Origin: Maricaulis sp.
Lineage (GTDB): Bacteria; Pseudomonadota; Alphaproteobacteria; Caulobacterales; Maricaulaceae
DNA: 33,709 nt
NCBI GenBank assembly: GCA_029251785.1
Contig: JAQXCQ010000148.1
Coordinates: 1 to 33,709, forward strand
Reading direction: 5' to 3'
In this document: positions 18,283 through 26,365 of the stretch, piece after piece
Numbering within the stretch: the stretch's first letter is position 1
Layout of the letters: each line of letters starts with the position of its first letter
Program-made: the position numbers and the translations under genes
The notes under the pieces: generated by a model
The model's database searches: none
What the model was told of the DNA's origin: nothing
Seen by the model: the letters and a program-made list of their open reading frames with translations, nothing else

Positions 18283-19269
18283 TTAAGCCGGTGCCGCCAA
18301 AGCCCGGTTGAACATCGCACCATCCACATTGCCCCCGCTGGCGATGACCACGGCAACTTTGCCAGCAACATCGATCTTCTTGCTGAGGAGGCTGGCGAGC
18401 GCGACGGCGCCACCGGGCTCAATCACCAGCTTGAGATGACGCCAGCCAAACGCCACCGCATCAAGCGCTTCTTGATCGCTAACAGCCGCACCCCCGGCTA
18501 GCTGACGACGGTTAAGATCCCAGGTCATTTGACCGGGCTCGGGCGTAATAATTGCGTCGCACACACTCCCGTCCAGTCGAGTATTGCGTTCAATCTGACC
18601 CTTGATCAGCGAGCGTTTGTGGTCATCGAATTCTTCCGGCTCGGCAGACCACATTTTGGCGTCGGGATGATTATGCAGAACGGCGAGGCCCGTTCCGGCG
18701 ATCAACCCGCCTCCACCGGCCGGCGCGGCGACGAGGTCTGGTGTCAAACCCAGCTCGGCTAATTGCTGGCAGACCTCCAAACCGGTGGTTCCCTGCCCGG
18801 CCATGATAAACCGGTCTTCATAGGGAGGCACCAGAATGCGTCCTTCGTTTTGAGCAATTTGAAGTCCGATCGCTTCGCGGTTTTCCGTCGCACGATCATA
18901 GGTGATGACTTTTCCACCCCAAAAATTCACGCCCTCAACCTTGGTGGCCGGGGCATCTGACGGCATTAGAATGGTGGCGTTTGTTCCAAAGATCCTCGCC
19001 GCCGCCGCCACACCTTGCGCATGATTGCCCGACGAATAGGCTAAAATGCCACGCTTTTTTTCGTCTGCAGTGAGTCGCGAAATTCTGTTGCATGCGCCGC
19101 GAAACTTGAACGAGCCAGTGCGCTGCAGGCACTCCGCCTTAATAAACACGCGGGCATTTAAATGCTGATCGAGCACATCACTTCGCACGAGGGGCGTGCG
19201 AACTGCATGTCCATCGATCTGCTCGGCGGCGCTGAGGATGTCTTGGTATGTGGGGACAAGCAGGCTCAC
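18283..19269 (-). CDS. Threonine/serine dehydratase, PLP-dependent fold-type II
   Basis: PLP enzyme that probably deaminates threonine (to 2-oxobutyrate) or serine. The 328-residue protein has the PLP lysine K55 in TGSFKFRGA (51-59), SSGNHAQG (79-86) and the phosphate loop GGGGLIAG. It has no C-terminal ACT-like regulatory domain, so it is the short catabolic/serine-racemase-like type, not the biosynthetic IlvA. Substrate cannot be settled from sequence. I place the start at GTG 19269 because AGGAGA lies about 6 nt upstream. An ATG at 19323 and longer starts have poorer sites. It is divergent from the acyl-CoA synthetase gene (160 bp between starts) and nearly abuts the transglycosylase stop. 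Confidence 0.92.
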   Translation of the reverse strand: MSLLVPTYQDILSAAEQIDGHAVRTPLVRSDVLDQHLNARVFIKAECLQRTGSFKFRGACNRISRLTADEKKRGILAYSSGNHAQGVAAAARIFGTNATILMPSDAPATKVEGVNFWGGKVITYDRATENREAIGLQIAQNEGRILVPPYEDRFIMAGQGTTGLEVCQQLAELGLTPDLVAAPAGGGGLIAGTGLAVLHNHPDAKMWSAEPEEFDDHKRSLIKGQIERNTRLDGSVCDAIITPEPGQMTWDLNRRQLAGGAAVSDQEALDAVAFGWRHLKLVIEPGGAVALASLLSKKIDVAGKVAVVIASGGNVDGAMFNRALAAPA

Positions 19270-19428
19270 ACAATTCTCCTGAATACACGCGCGAGACCGA
19301 TCGATACTCGCGTAAAATGACATAGGCTTTTTCAATTTCGCGCGCAAAGGGATTGCGCCGCGGCGTCGAAACAGTTTTGATGGCAAAAAATGGCACGAAT
19401 GTGCCCGGTCGATAACAGGGGAAATAGC

Positions 19429-21072
19429 ATGACAATTCGCGCGCACATGATGGACCAACCTCTCATGATTTCAGACATTTTGCGGCATGCTGCAAATTGT
19501 CATGGCGAGACCCAAATCATCACCCGTCTCCCGGAAAATGGTGAAATCCATCGGCAAGGATATTTTCAGACCCACGAGCGCACCAAACAACTTGCGAATG
19601 CGCTCAAGAAAAAACTGAAGATCAAATCAGGCGAACGCGTTTCCACCATCGCCTGGAATTCGCACCGGCATTTCGAACTGTATTATGGCATCTCCGGCAT
19701 GGGCGCCGTGATTCACACCGTCAACCCACGCCTCGACCCCAAGCAATTGATCTGGATGCTTGAGCATGCGGGTTCAAAAGCCGTTTTCTTCGATAAAACG
19801 TTTGCGCCGTTGATCGACGGAATTGCCAAGCATTGTAAGGGTGTCAAGAACTGGATTTTGATGTCCGACAAGTCGCACCTCGATTGCGTCTCGACCAAAT
19901 GCCTGTCCTATGAGGAATTGATTGCCGACTACCCTGCGGAATTTGACTGGCCGGTCTTCGATGAAAACGCGGCGGCGGGCCTGTGTTACACGTCCGGCAC
20001 GACGGGCGACCCCAAGGGTGTCCTCTACTCGCATCGCTCCAACATATTGCACGCAATGGCCTGCAATTCTGCGGATGTAATTGGGGTGGGGTCACGCGGC
20101 GTGATGCTGCCAGTGGTGCCCATGTTCCATGTGAATGCCTGGGGGATCCCCTATGCCTGTCCAATGAGTGGCGCAACTCTGGTCATGCCGGGCGCGCAGA
20201 TGGATGGTCCCAGTATCCACGAATTGCTGGAATCGGAGAATGTCACCTACGTCGCCGGCGTGCCAACGGTCTGGCTTGGATTGCTGGAATACCTGCAGAA
20301 GAACAATAAGCGGATCGATAGCGTACAACGCGTGCTGATCGGTGGGTCAGCCCTGCCGGAAGCCTTATTACGCGCTTATGAAGACGAGTACGGTGTCGAG
20401 ATGCAGCAAGGTTGGGGGATGACGGAGATGAGCCCGCTCGGGACCGTCAATGTCCCGCTTCCCAAGCATGACGATCTGTCACGCGAAGAGATAATCAAGA
20501 TCAAGCTCAAACAGGGGCGTCTGGTTTACGGCGTCGGCATGCGTATCGTCGATGATGAAGGTAATGAATTGCCATGGGATGGGGCAAGCTCCGGCCATGT
20601 TCAGGTGCGGGGGCCTTGGGTCTCTTCGGGTTATTTCCGCGGCGCCGGAGCGGACAGCTTCACCAAGGACGGTTGGTTTCAAACCGGCGATGTCGCACAT
20701 CTGGATGGCGATGGATATATGACCATCACGGATAGATCCAAGGATGTCATCAAGACCGGTGGCGAGTGGATCTCATCCATTGATCTTGAAAATGCAGCGA
20801 TGGGGCACCCCTCAGTTGCCATGGCGGCCGTTGTCGGACGACCTCACCCCAAATGGCAAGAGCGCCCTTTGATGGTGATCCAACTCCGGGAAGGGTTTGA
20901 GCCTGACCCCAACTCAATTCTTGAATATTTGAGTGGGCAGGTTCCGAAATGGTGGCTTCCAGACGGGATTGAATTTATCGACGAAATGCCGATTGGCGCG
21001 ACCGGCAAAATTCTAAAAACCAAATTACGCGAAATCTACGCCGATTACGTCTTCCCCGATGTTGATGCCTGA
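19429..21072 (+). CDS. Fatty-acyl-CoA synthetase, AlkK-like
   Basis: ATP-dependent acyl-CoA ligase of the ANL superfamily, activating a free fatty acid through an acyl-adenylate. The 547-residue protein has the AMP-binding P-loop [11 protein letters not shown] (187-197), the acyl-pocket segment [12 protein letters not shown], the GWGMTEMSP motif, the hinge region [20 protein letters not shown], and the A10 lysine in [13 protein letters not shown] near the end. The sequence style (start [15 protein letters not shown]) resembles medium/long-chain AlkK enzymes. Chain length cannot be deduced. The ATG at 19429 has AGGGGA 7 nt upstream. A strong terminator follows 24 bp after the stop, so it is a single-gene unit. 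Confidence 0.93.
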   Translation: MTIRAHMMDQPLMISDILRHAANCHGETQIITRLPENGEIHRQGYFQTHERTKQLANALKKKLKIKSGERVSTIAWNSHRHFELYYGISGMGAVIHTVNPRLDPKQLIWMLEHAGSKAVFFDKTFAPLIDGIAKHCKGVKNWILMSDKSHLDCVSTKCLSYEELIADYPAEFDWPVFDENAAAGLCYTSGTTGDPKGVLYSHRSNILHAMACNSADVIGVGSRGVMLPVVPMFHVNAWGIPYACPMSGATLVMPGAQMDGPSIHELLESENVTYVAGVPTVWLGLLEYLQKNNKRIDSVQRVLIGGSALPEALLRAYEDEYGVEMQQGWGMTEMSPLGTVNVPLPKHDDLSREEIIKIKLKQGRLVYGVGMRIVDDEGNELPWDGASSGHVQVRGPWVSSGYFRGAGADSFTKDGWFQTGDVAHLDGDGYMTITDRSKDVIKTGGEWISSIDLENAAMGHPSVAMAAVVGRPHPKWQERPLMVIQLREGFEPDPNSILEYLSGQVPKWWLPDGIEFIDEMPIGATGKILKTKLREIYADYVFPDVDA

Positions 21073-21096
21073 TTTTCAACACGAATGCTGATTAAC

Positions 21097-21128
21097 AAAA
21101 ACCCTGAACCTTGGTTCAGGGTTTTTTT
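21097..21128 (+). terminator. Rho-independent terminator after the acyl-CoA synthetase gene
   Basis: Stem of AAAAACCCTGAA pairing with TTCAGGGTTTTT around a CCTTGG loop, immediately followed by a run of seven T. It is perfectly paired and the cleanest intrinsic terminator on the plus strand of this window. The flanking A and T tracts could let it work in both directions. Confidence 0.93.
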
Positions 21129-21230
21129 ACATTCGGTACAATTTGGGGGGATGGAAGGATCCACTGTCCCGGGTGCACCGCCGGATCGGGCCGGATAGAC
21201 TTAAGGTCAATCGAATAGGGAATGAGACAA

Positions 21231-21431
21231 ATGGAATACTACATTGCTGGGCCGGAAATGGGCATCATGGCCTTGTTGTTCTATTTCCTTCCGACCGTCA
21301 TTGCGCTGTTTCGCGGCCATCACAATACGTTCGCTATTTTCCTGACCAATTTCTTATTGGGTTGGAGCGGTCTTGGCTGGATCATCGCCTTTATCTGGTC
21401 GTTTACCGCCAAGTATAAGGCACGAGCCTGA
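21231..21431 (+). CDS. Superinfection-immunity-like small membrane protein
   Basis: A 66-residue protein with two membrane helices (about 9-27 and 34-58) joined by a short HHNT turn. The second helix contains FLTNFLLGWSGLGWIIAFIWS, which matches the pattern of the superinfection-immunity (Imm-like) family, named after phage T4 Imm, a protein that blocks DNA entry of superinfecting phage. Most chromosomal members have no tested function. I prefer the ATG at 21231 because AGGGA lies 9 nt upstream. The ATG at 21222 directly follows that AGGGA with no spacing. It lies alone between a terminator and the convergent hybrid kinase gene (16 bp between stops). Confidence 0.75.
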   Translation: MEYYIAGPEMGIMALLFYFLPTVIALFRGHHNTFAIFLTNFLLGWSGLGWIIAFIWSFTAKYKARA

Positions 21432-21447
21432 TCCAGGGGATCGTTGG

Positions 21448-23076
21448 TTAGCCGTCTGACGCTGACGGGGAATAGAAACCGCCGGATGCGACACGACGCA
21501 AAACGTTCTCTAGCGCTCCAATATCCATTGGCTTTGCCATAGCCTCGTCCATGCCAACCCGTTCATACTCATCCACCTGCTCACGCATCATGTTCGCGGT
21601 CAGTGCGATGATGGGCGTGCGCTGCCTTTGCTCCGTCACTTCATAGCTCCGGATCAATTCTGTCGCCTCTTTCCCCCCCATGCCCGGCATACGGATATCC
21701 ATGAGAACGAGATCATAATTTCCATCTCGCCATAATCTGACGACGTCATGACCGTTTTCCGCAATTGTTACCTCTAAATCAAAGCGTTCGAGAAAGTTTC
21801 GGAGGACGAATTGGTTTGTCTTATTGTCCTCCGCTGCCAGAATTTTCAGAGCTGAGATATCGATTGCTCTCAGCGAGACATCAACGGTTCGCTCCTCCGG
21901 CACTTGGTTGGGAAGCAGCGGTAGACGGACATAGAATGTGAAGGTCGCTCCTTCACCGACCACACTGGCGGCAGAGATATCGCCGCCCATCATTTCGGCC
22001 AATTGCCGACTGATAGCCAATCCCAGGCCTGTGCCTCCGAAACGTCGTGTTACCGAGGCATACCCCTGATAGAACGCATCAAATAAACCATCTAAGGTAG
22101 ACTGATCCATGCCGATACCAGTATCGGTCACAACAAATTTTATCAGACGCAAGGCGGGATCATGCTCCTGCTCCACGGTCACCTGGACCGATACGCCGCC
22201 AGACTGGGTAAATTTTATGGCGTTAAAAACCAAATTGCTCAGCACTTGTCTGAGACGACCTGCATCACCGTGGAACCGCCCCTCCGCAGTGGATACTGAG
22301 CAATACAAACCTTGTTCGCGTGCTTTCACCTCAAACAACTCGGCGGCACCGTGAACCAGGTCGGCAAGCTCAAAGTCTTCGTTTCGCAGTTCCGTTTTAC
22401 CGGCTTTGATTTTGGACAAGTCCAGGACTTCGTTCAAAAGGGACAGCAGGCCCTCTCCTGAATCCTTGAGGATCCGAAGCGCATTTTCTTGTTCTGGATT
22501 GAGTTTCGTTTCCCATAAATAATTAGCCATCCCCAGCACACCATTGAGGGGCGTACGAATTTCATGGCTCACCGTCGCGAGGAAATCGGACTTTGCTTTG
22601 CTGGCACTCTCGGCGGCAAGCCGCTTCTCGTCCAACTCTTCACCTATCGCCTGGGCTTCACTTAATAAGTTTTGGTTTAACTCACGGACCAGCAAGAGGT
22701 CGAGCGTTGAGTCGGTGGGTGAAAAATCACTAAAATTCAGCGTACTGGCGAAGGCCCCATCCTGCCCCCCAATCACATGCCCCACCAAGAAGAGAACCTG
22801 ATCGTCACGCACCAATCCAATGCCCCGTAATAAGACATCGGGATCCTGATTGGACTTGATCAGCAATTCTTGACGGGTGTGTCCGATCGCAGCAATCGTT
22901 GTCAGCCTGGAAGGGCGTTTGAACTCAAACGCTTCGAACACGTCTTGCCCGATGATTTTCGCGCCCAATAATCGCGCAATTGAGGGCCCCACAGACAGAA
23001 TTTGATTGTCGATACCGACACGCAAGTAGGCCGGGTAAAGTCGATCAAGTTCGATGTCTGATAGATTTATCGTCAT
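21448..23076 (-). CDS. Hybrid histidine kinase with HNOBA-type sensor-partner domain
   Basis: Cytoplasmic hybrid sensor kinase of 542 residues with no membrane helix. Residues 1-130 look like the HNOBA (haem-NO-binding-associated) domain: LYPAYLRVGIDNQILSVG (13-30), EFKRP (51-55), LNFSDFSPTDSTLDLLL (113-129). A coiled coil (about 135-165) leads to the dimerisation/phosphoacceptor helix with H171 in SHEIRTPLNG, the N box NLVFNAIKF (281-289), G1 DTGIGM (318-323), G2 GGTGLGL (347-353), and a receiver domain with E416/D417, phosphoacceptor D460 in VLMDIRMPGM, T493 and K515. All catalytic residues are present. The start ATG at 23076 lies 4 bp after the H-NOX stop, so the H-NOX protein is its expected input. 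No HPt or output regulator is in the window. H-NOX/hybrid-kinase pairs are known to sense nitric oxide. Confidence 0.93.
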   Translation of the reverse strand: MTINLSDIELDRLYPAYLRVGIDNQILSVGPSIARLLGAKIIGQDVFEAFEFKRPSRLTTIAAIGHTRQELLIKSNQDPDVLLRGIGLVRDDQVLFLVGHVIGGQDGAFASTLNFSDFSPTDSTLDLLLVRELNQNLLSEAQAIGEELDEKRLAAESASKAKSDFLATVSHEIRTPLNGVLGMANYLWETKLNPEQENALRILKDSGEGLLSLLNEVLDLSKIKAGKTELRNEDFELADLVHGAAELFEVKAREQGLYCSVSTAEGRFHGDAGRLRQVLSNLVFNAIKFTQSGGVSVQVTVEQEHDPALRLIKFVVTDTGIGMDQSTLDGLFDAFYQGYASVTRRFGGTGLGLAISRQLAEMMGGDISAASVVGEGATFTFYVRLPLLPNQVPEERTVDVSLRAIDISALKILAAEDNKTNQFVLRNFLERFDLEVTIAENGHDVVRLWRDGNYDLVLMDIRMPGMGGKEATELIRSYEVTEQRQRTPIIALTANMMREQVDEYERVGMDEAMAKPMDIGALENVLRRVASGGFYSPSASDG

Positions 23077-23080
23077 TCGA

Positions 23081-23632
23081 CTATGCGGGCACCTTCTCAA
23101 CGGATCGCACAATCGTGAAATCTGAAAAATCCGCGTTGATGATGTAGCGAATTTCCCCGAAATCATTAAACCGATTTAGCAATCCCTGAAGAAGGCCGAC
23201 AACAAAGGCTTCAAGTCCATCGCGCTCCGAGCGATAGCGAATTTTGATTTGCGTGTCGCTTGCATCAAGAACCTCAAAACTTGGCATGGATGCTCCCGGC
23301 ATCTGCGCCGCGATTCCAACATGCATGCGATCCAAATTACTCAGAAGACTAACGAGATCGTTTCCTGCCATTTTCATCATCCCCCCATAAGAGGTTTCGC
23401 TGGCATATTTGATCCAATACTCCCCGAAAGACTTAAGCAATTCATCGAGCGGAATTTTGGTATGTTCTTGGATGGCACCGATCAACGCGAAAGTTGTTTC
23501 GTCGTCGGATGAGAGCCCGCTAACAAAGTGTCGTTCAGACAATCCGCTCTTGGAGACGATGGCGGACCAATCGTCCTCACCGGCGATTTACAACACCATT
23601 CTGCGCGCTGCCTGGTGGATCATTCCGTACAT
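23081..23632 (-). pseudogene. H-NOX (haem-NO/O2-binding) sensor gene interrupted by an in-frame TAA
   Basis: Read through its stop, this frame encodes a 183-residue H-NOX protein, exactly the family length. The start MYGMIHQAARRMVL (ATG at 23632, preceded by GGGAGGG at 5 nt) resembles the MYGLIN/MYGFVN opening of the family. Codon 15 is TAA (23588-23590), and the same frame then continues IAGEDDWSAIVSKSGLSERH and so on. Proximal haem His is H104 (in LDRMH) and the propionate-binding YxSxR motif is Y133-R-S-E-R137, both at standard positions. No frameshift is needed: only the one stop breaks the gene. The longest uninterrupted product would start at TTG 23542 (153 residues), lacking the first helix and with only a weak binding site. 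The gene could be a pseudogene, a sequencing error, or expressed by rare readthrough. It precedes the HNOBA hybrid kinase by 4 bp. Confidence 0.85.
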
Positions 23633-23714
23633 CACACCCTCCCTTGGATGCTTGGTCGTTAGTCTATCATGAAGGCGCCGATCGATCCCAAATTCTGAAC
23701 ATTTGCCGATCGTT

Positions 23715-24389
23715 TTAAATCCAATCTGAAATATCACTCAGGGATTTTTTGATCAAAGCATGTTCAGGCACAGTCGCATCGCTGTCAGGATGTCCTGCGA
23801 CAATCAACATATAGGCTTTTTCCGTGTCGGGCCGCTCACACAATTTATTGAGAAATCGCATTGGGTTAGGCGTGTGAGTCAATGTGACAAGGCCGGCCTC
23901 GTGAAATGCGGCCAGCATGAATCCACACGCGATGCCGCAGCTCTCGTTAATGTAATAATTCTTCATGTCCTGCCCGACCGTCACACCGCCACGCTTCTGT
24001 GCGAAGACGGCAATCACGACCGGGGCGCTTTCAAGAAACGGCTTGGAAGCATCTGTTCCCAGCGGCGCGAGTGCCTCGAGCCATTCAGAACCCGCCTTGG
24101 CCTCGTAAAAGCTTTGCTCTTCAACCTCCGCTGCACGCCGTAGCGCGGTCCGTCGCGTCGGGTCCGCGATCACGACAAAATGCCAGGGTTGATGGTTTGC
24201 ACCAGACGGCGCCGTCCCAGCGGCTTCTATCGCGCGTTCGATGATTTTGCGATCGACCGCTTTGGTGGAAAAGTCACGTACAGTGCGCCGACGTTTGAGA
24301 TTGTGGGTAAAACTGTCGATACGAGCCTGCATGTCCTGGGGATCGTATTCTTCATACCCTTCGAGGGGCGTACGGGCTTCCAAACTCAT
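23715..24389 (-). CDS. Iodotyrosine-deiodinase-like nitroreductase family flavoprotein
   Basis: FMN-dependent nitroreductase-fold enzyme of 224 residues. FMN-binding motifs are RRRTVRDFS (33-41) and APSGANHQPWHFVVI (60-74), and NESCGIACGFMLAA and THTPNP follow. Within the superfamily it resembles iodotyrosine deiodinase: the lid residues that hold halotyrosine in that enzyme (human E157, Y161, K182) have counterparts here with the same spacing (E91, Y95, K116). It also ends KKSLSDISDWI like that group. So reductive dehalogenation of halotyrosines is a reasonable hypothesis, though a general nitroreductase role cannot be excluded. The ATG at 24389 has AGGA at 10 nt; a TTG one codon upstream is less likely. 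It is 117 bp from tdh and 82 bp from the H-NOX start, all on one strand. Confidence 0.88.
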   Translation of the reverse strand: MSLEARTPLEGYEEYDPQDMQARIDSFTHNLKRRRTVRDFSTKAVDRKIIERAIEAAGTAPSGANHQPWHFVVIADPTRRTALRRAAEVEEQSFYEAKAGSEWLEALAPLGTDASKPFLESAPVVIAVFAQKRGGVTVGQDMKNYYINESCGIACGFMLAAFHEAGLVTLTHTPNPMRFLNKLCERPDTEKAYMLIVAGHPDSDATVPEHALIKKSLSDISDWI

Positions 24390-24425
24390 CAATCAAACGT
24401 CCTATCTTACAAACGACATTCAGGT

Positions 24426-24439
24426 CTGCACTTGTGCAG
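24426..24439. promoter_or_regulatory. CTGCAC-TT-GTGCAG inverted repeat upstream of the nitroreductase gene
   Basis: Two perfect 6-bp arms separated by TT, 37-50 bp before the nitroreductase ATG and downstream of the tdh stop. No T-tract follows on the minus strand, so an operator is more likely than a terminator. No regulator is identified. Confidence 0.25.
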
Positions 24440-24506
24440 GCTTGAACTCGTAGATCTCCAGGCCGCATTTGGTGCCAGGCGGCCCAGCAATCCCGGAAAA
24501 CTGTAA

Positions 24507-25535
24507 TCAACTCCAGTCGAGCAATACCTTGCCGGACTTGCCGGAACGCATCGCGTCAAAGCCTTTTTGGAACTCATCGGCGGCATAATTGTGCGTGATC
24601 ACACGGCTCACATCCAGCCCGCTTTCCAGCATCGCAATCATTTTGTACCAGGTCTCAAACATTTCGCGGCCATAGACGCCTTCAAGACGAATGGCCTTTA
24701 GAACAAGCTGACCGAAATCCACCGAAATTGGTTCTGCTGGCAAGCCCAGCATAGCGATCTTGCCACCCATAATCATATTACTGAGCATGGATTTGAACGC
24801 CGGCTCCGCACCGGACATTTCCAGCCCCACATCGAATCCTTCAGACATACTGAGCGAGGCCATCACATCTTCGAGCTTTTCTTCGGCGACGTTGACCGTG
24901 CGAATATTGGGAGCCACTTCGCCGGCTAAATGCAAACGGTGGGTATTTATATCGGTCAGTACCACATGACGGGCACCCACGTGCCGGGCGATTGCGGCCG
25001 CCATGATTCCGATTGGCCCCGCACCGGTAATCAGCACATCTTCGCCGACGAGATCATATTTGAGAGCTGTGTGAACGGCATTTCCAAGCGGGTCCAGGAT
25101 CGCGCCGTGCTCGTCGGAGACATTCTCCGGCAGAGGCACAACATTGAACGCTGGCAAGGACAGATATTCCGCAAAAGCGCCGGGGATATTGACGCCAATG
25201 CCCTTGGTATCCGGGTCGAGATGGTAGCGCCCTGCCCGGGCTGCTCGTGATAAATCGCCCACGACATGACCTTCACCCGACACACGCTGGCCGATCTTTA
25301 CGCGTTTGACATTGGCGCCCACATCGACAATCTCACCGGCATATTCATGGCCGACAACCATCGGTGTTGGCACGGTTTTTCGCGCCCAATCATCCCAATT
25401 GTAAATGTGGATATCCGTGCCGCAGATCGCGGTCTTGGAGATTTTTATGAGGACATCATCCGGGCCAATCTGTGGCTCGGGCACGTCTTCCATCCAGATG
25501 CCTTCTTCAGGCTTGGCCTTGACCAGGGCTTTCAT
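24507..25535 (-). CDS. tdh: L-threonine 3-dehydrogenase
   Basis: NAD-dependent oxidation of threonine to 2-amino-3-ketobutyrate, which Kbl then splits to glycine and acetyl-CoA. The 342-residue medium-chain dehydrogenase keeps the catalytic zinc ligands C38 (AICGTDIH), H63 and E64 (VGHEYAG), the NAD Rossmann motif TGAGPIG, and TDH-specific stretches [32 protein letters not shown] and [12 protein letters not shown]. All four structural-zinc cysteines of E. coli Tdh (93, 96, 99, 107) are replaced by Gly93, Ser96, Ala99 and Asp107, so the second zinc is lost. The ATG at 25535 has GGAG at 7 nt. Its usual operon partner kbl is not adjacent but about 7.7 kb away at the right edge. Confidence 0.95.
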   Translation of the reverse strand: MKALVKAKPEEGIWMEDVPEPQIGPDDVLIKISKTAICGTDIHIYNWDDWARKTVPTPMVVGHEYAGEIVDVGANVKRVKIGQRVSGEGHVVGDLSRAARAGRYHLDPDTKGIGVNIPGAFAEYLSLPAFNVVPLPENVSDEHGAILDPLGNAVHTALKYDLVGEDVLITGAGPIGIMAAAIARHVGARHVVLTDINTHRLHLAGEVAPNIRTVNVAEEKLEDVMASLSMSEGFDVGLEMSGAEPAFKSMLSNMIMGGKIAMLGLPAEPISVDFGQLVLKAIRLEGVYGREMFETWYKMIAMLESGLDVSRVITHNYAADEFQKGFDAMRSGKSGKVLLDWS

Positions 25536-25629
25536 GCGCGTCTCCGGGAGGATTATATGTTTGAGCCTTGATACCGCTATTGTTTTTTGGCGTCCAGCCA
25601 GAGGGGTGCGGCAGGTTGCGGTTTTGCGA

Positions 25630-26205
25630 TCATGTTTGGGATGGCCGAAACAGATACATTGCGGCCGCTACGGGGAAGCTGAGCATGAAGGGCAAAAGCG
25701 CCAGCCCCATCAATTCGGCGACCACACCGCTAGAGCCAGACAACCAGGTGGCTGCGACTGCAAAGGCAGCGAAAGCACCAGGGATCGCCAAGACGCGGCG
25801 TTTGTCTTGCCACACAAGGACGGACATCAGGGCAGCGTAGAGGCCGATGAGGCCCCATTTGATCCAGGTGGCGAGCTGCAACGTGGAAATCTTTGGCGCA
25901 ATCACGATCAATCGCGTTACCTCTAAATTAATTCGGAACTCATCAAGGTCCAATTTTGAACGGCCAGTTGCTAAACTTATGCGCTCGCCGATCGCGCAGG
26001 ACAATTTCTCGCCCCGCAAAGCCAACCCCAAAAACAACAACGCCGCCATGCCTGCATAGGCAATCGGGAAATATCGATCCAGATCCTGCATGCGGACCAG
26101 AGCCGCGCGCAACTCAGCCGCCCCCTCACCCTGAAGAAACGCCAAGTCTTCCGGCGACTTCGCAAATTCGAGCGCCAGGATCGGTGTCTGGAAGCCACCG
26201 GCCAT
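25630..26205 (-). CDS. Multi-pass membrane protein of unknown function, probably N-terminally truncated by an in-frame TAG
   Basis: I cannot assign a function. From the ATG at 26205 (GGAGAT at 6 nt) the product has 191 residues: a soluble start with [20 protein letters not shown], then four hydrophobic helices ([71 protein letters not shown]). The same frame continues upstream through TAG (26242-26244) to an ATG at 26307, and that stretch encodes a classic N-terminal membrane helix, SRISFFAVFAFTIATLTF, directly before the stop. The intact ancestor was therefore probably 225 codons, interrupted at codon 22. A TTG at 26238 is another possible start. The 5' piece lies 58 bp downstream of the deoB stop. 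Whether the shortened form still works is unknown. Confidence 0.6.
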   Translation of the reverse strand: MAGGFQTPILALEFAKSPEDLAFLQGEGAAELRAALVRMQDLDRYFPIAYAGMAALLFLGLALRGEKLSCAIGERISLATGRSKLDLDEFRINLEVTRLIVIAPKISTLQLATWIKWGLIGLYAALMSVLVWQDKRRVLAIPGAFAAFAVAATWLSGSSGVVAELMGLALLPFMLSFPVAAAMYLFRPSQT

Positions 26206-26365
26206 CGGGATCTCCGGCACAGGTGGCGTTCCGATCAAAACCTAAAAGGTGAGCGTGGCGATTGTGAAAGCGAAGACGGCGAAGAAGCTTATGCGAGAGG
26301 TGGTCATAGGATCTCGGATTGCGGAACGGACTAGCGCAGGGTTAGGCCGGAATGACAGGGCGTGT

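Noticed and set aside
23543-23632. Frameshift as explanation for the short H-NOX frame
   Set aside because: The upstream codons encoding the family-like start are in the same frame as the rest, so a single stop codon and no indel explains the break.
23640-23714. Repeated GCCGATCG near the H-NOX promoter as an operator
   Set aside because: The two copies are short, unevenly placed and partly self-palindromic, so chance is likely.
23588-26244. Stop-codon reassignment, selenocysteine or pyrrolysine
   Set aside because: The two internal stops are TAA and TAG, selenocysteine uses TGA, and many intact genes in the window end with each of the three stops.
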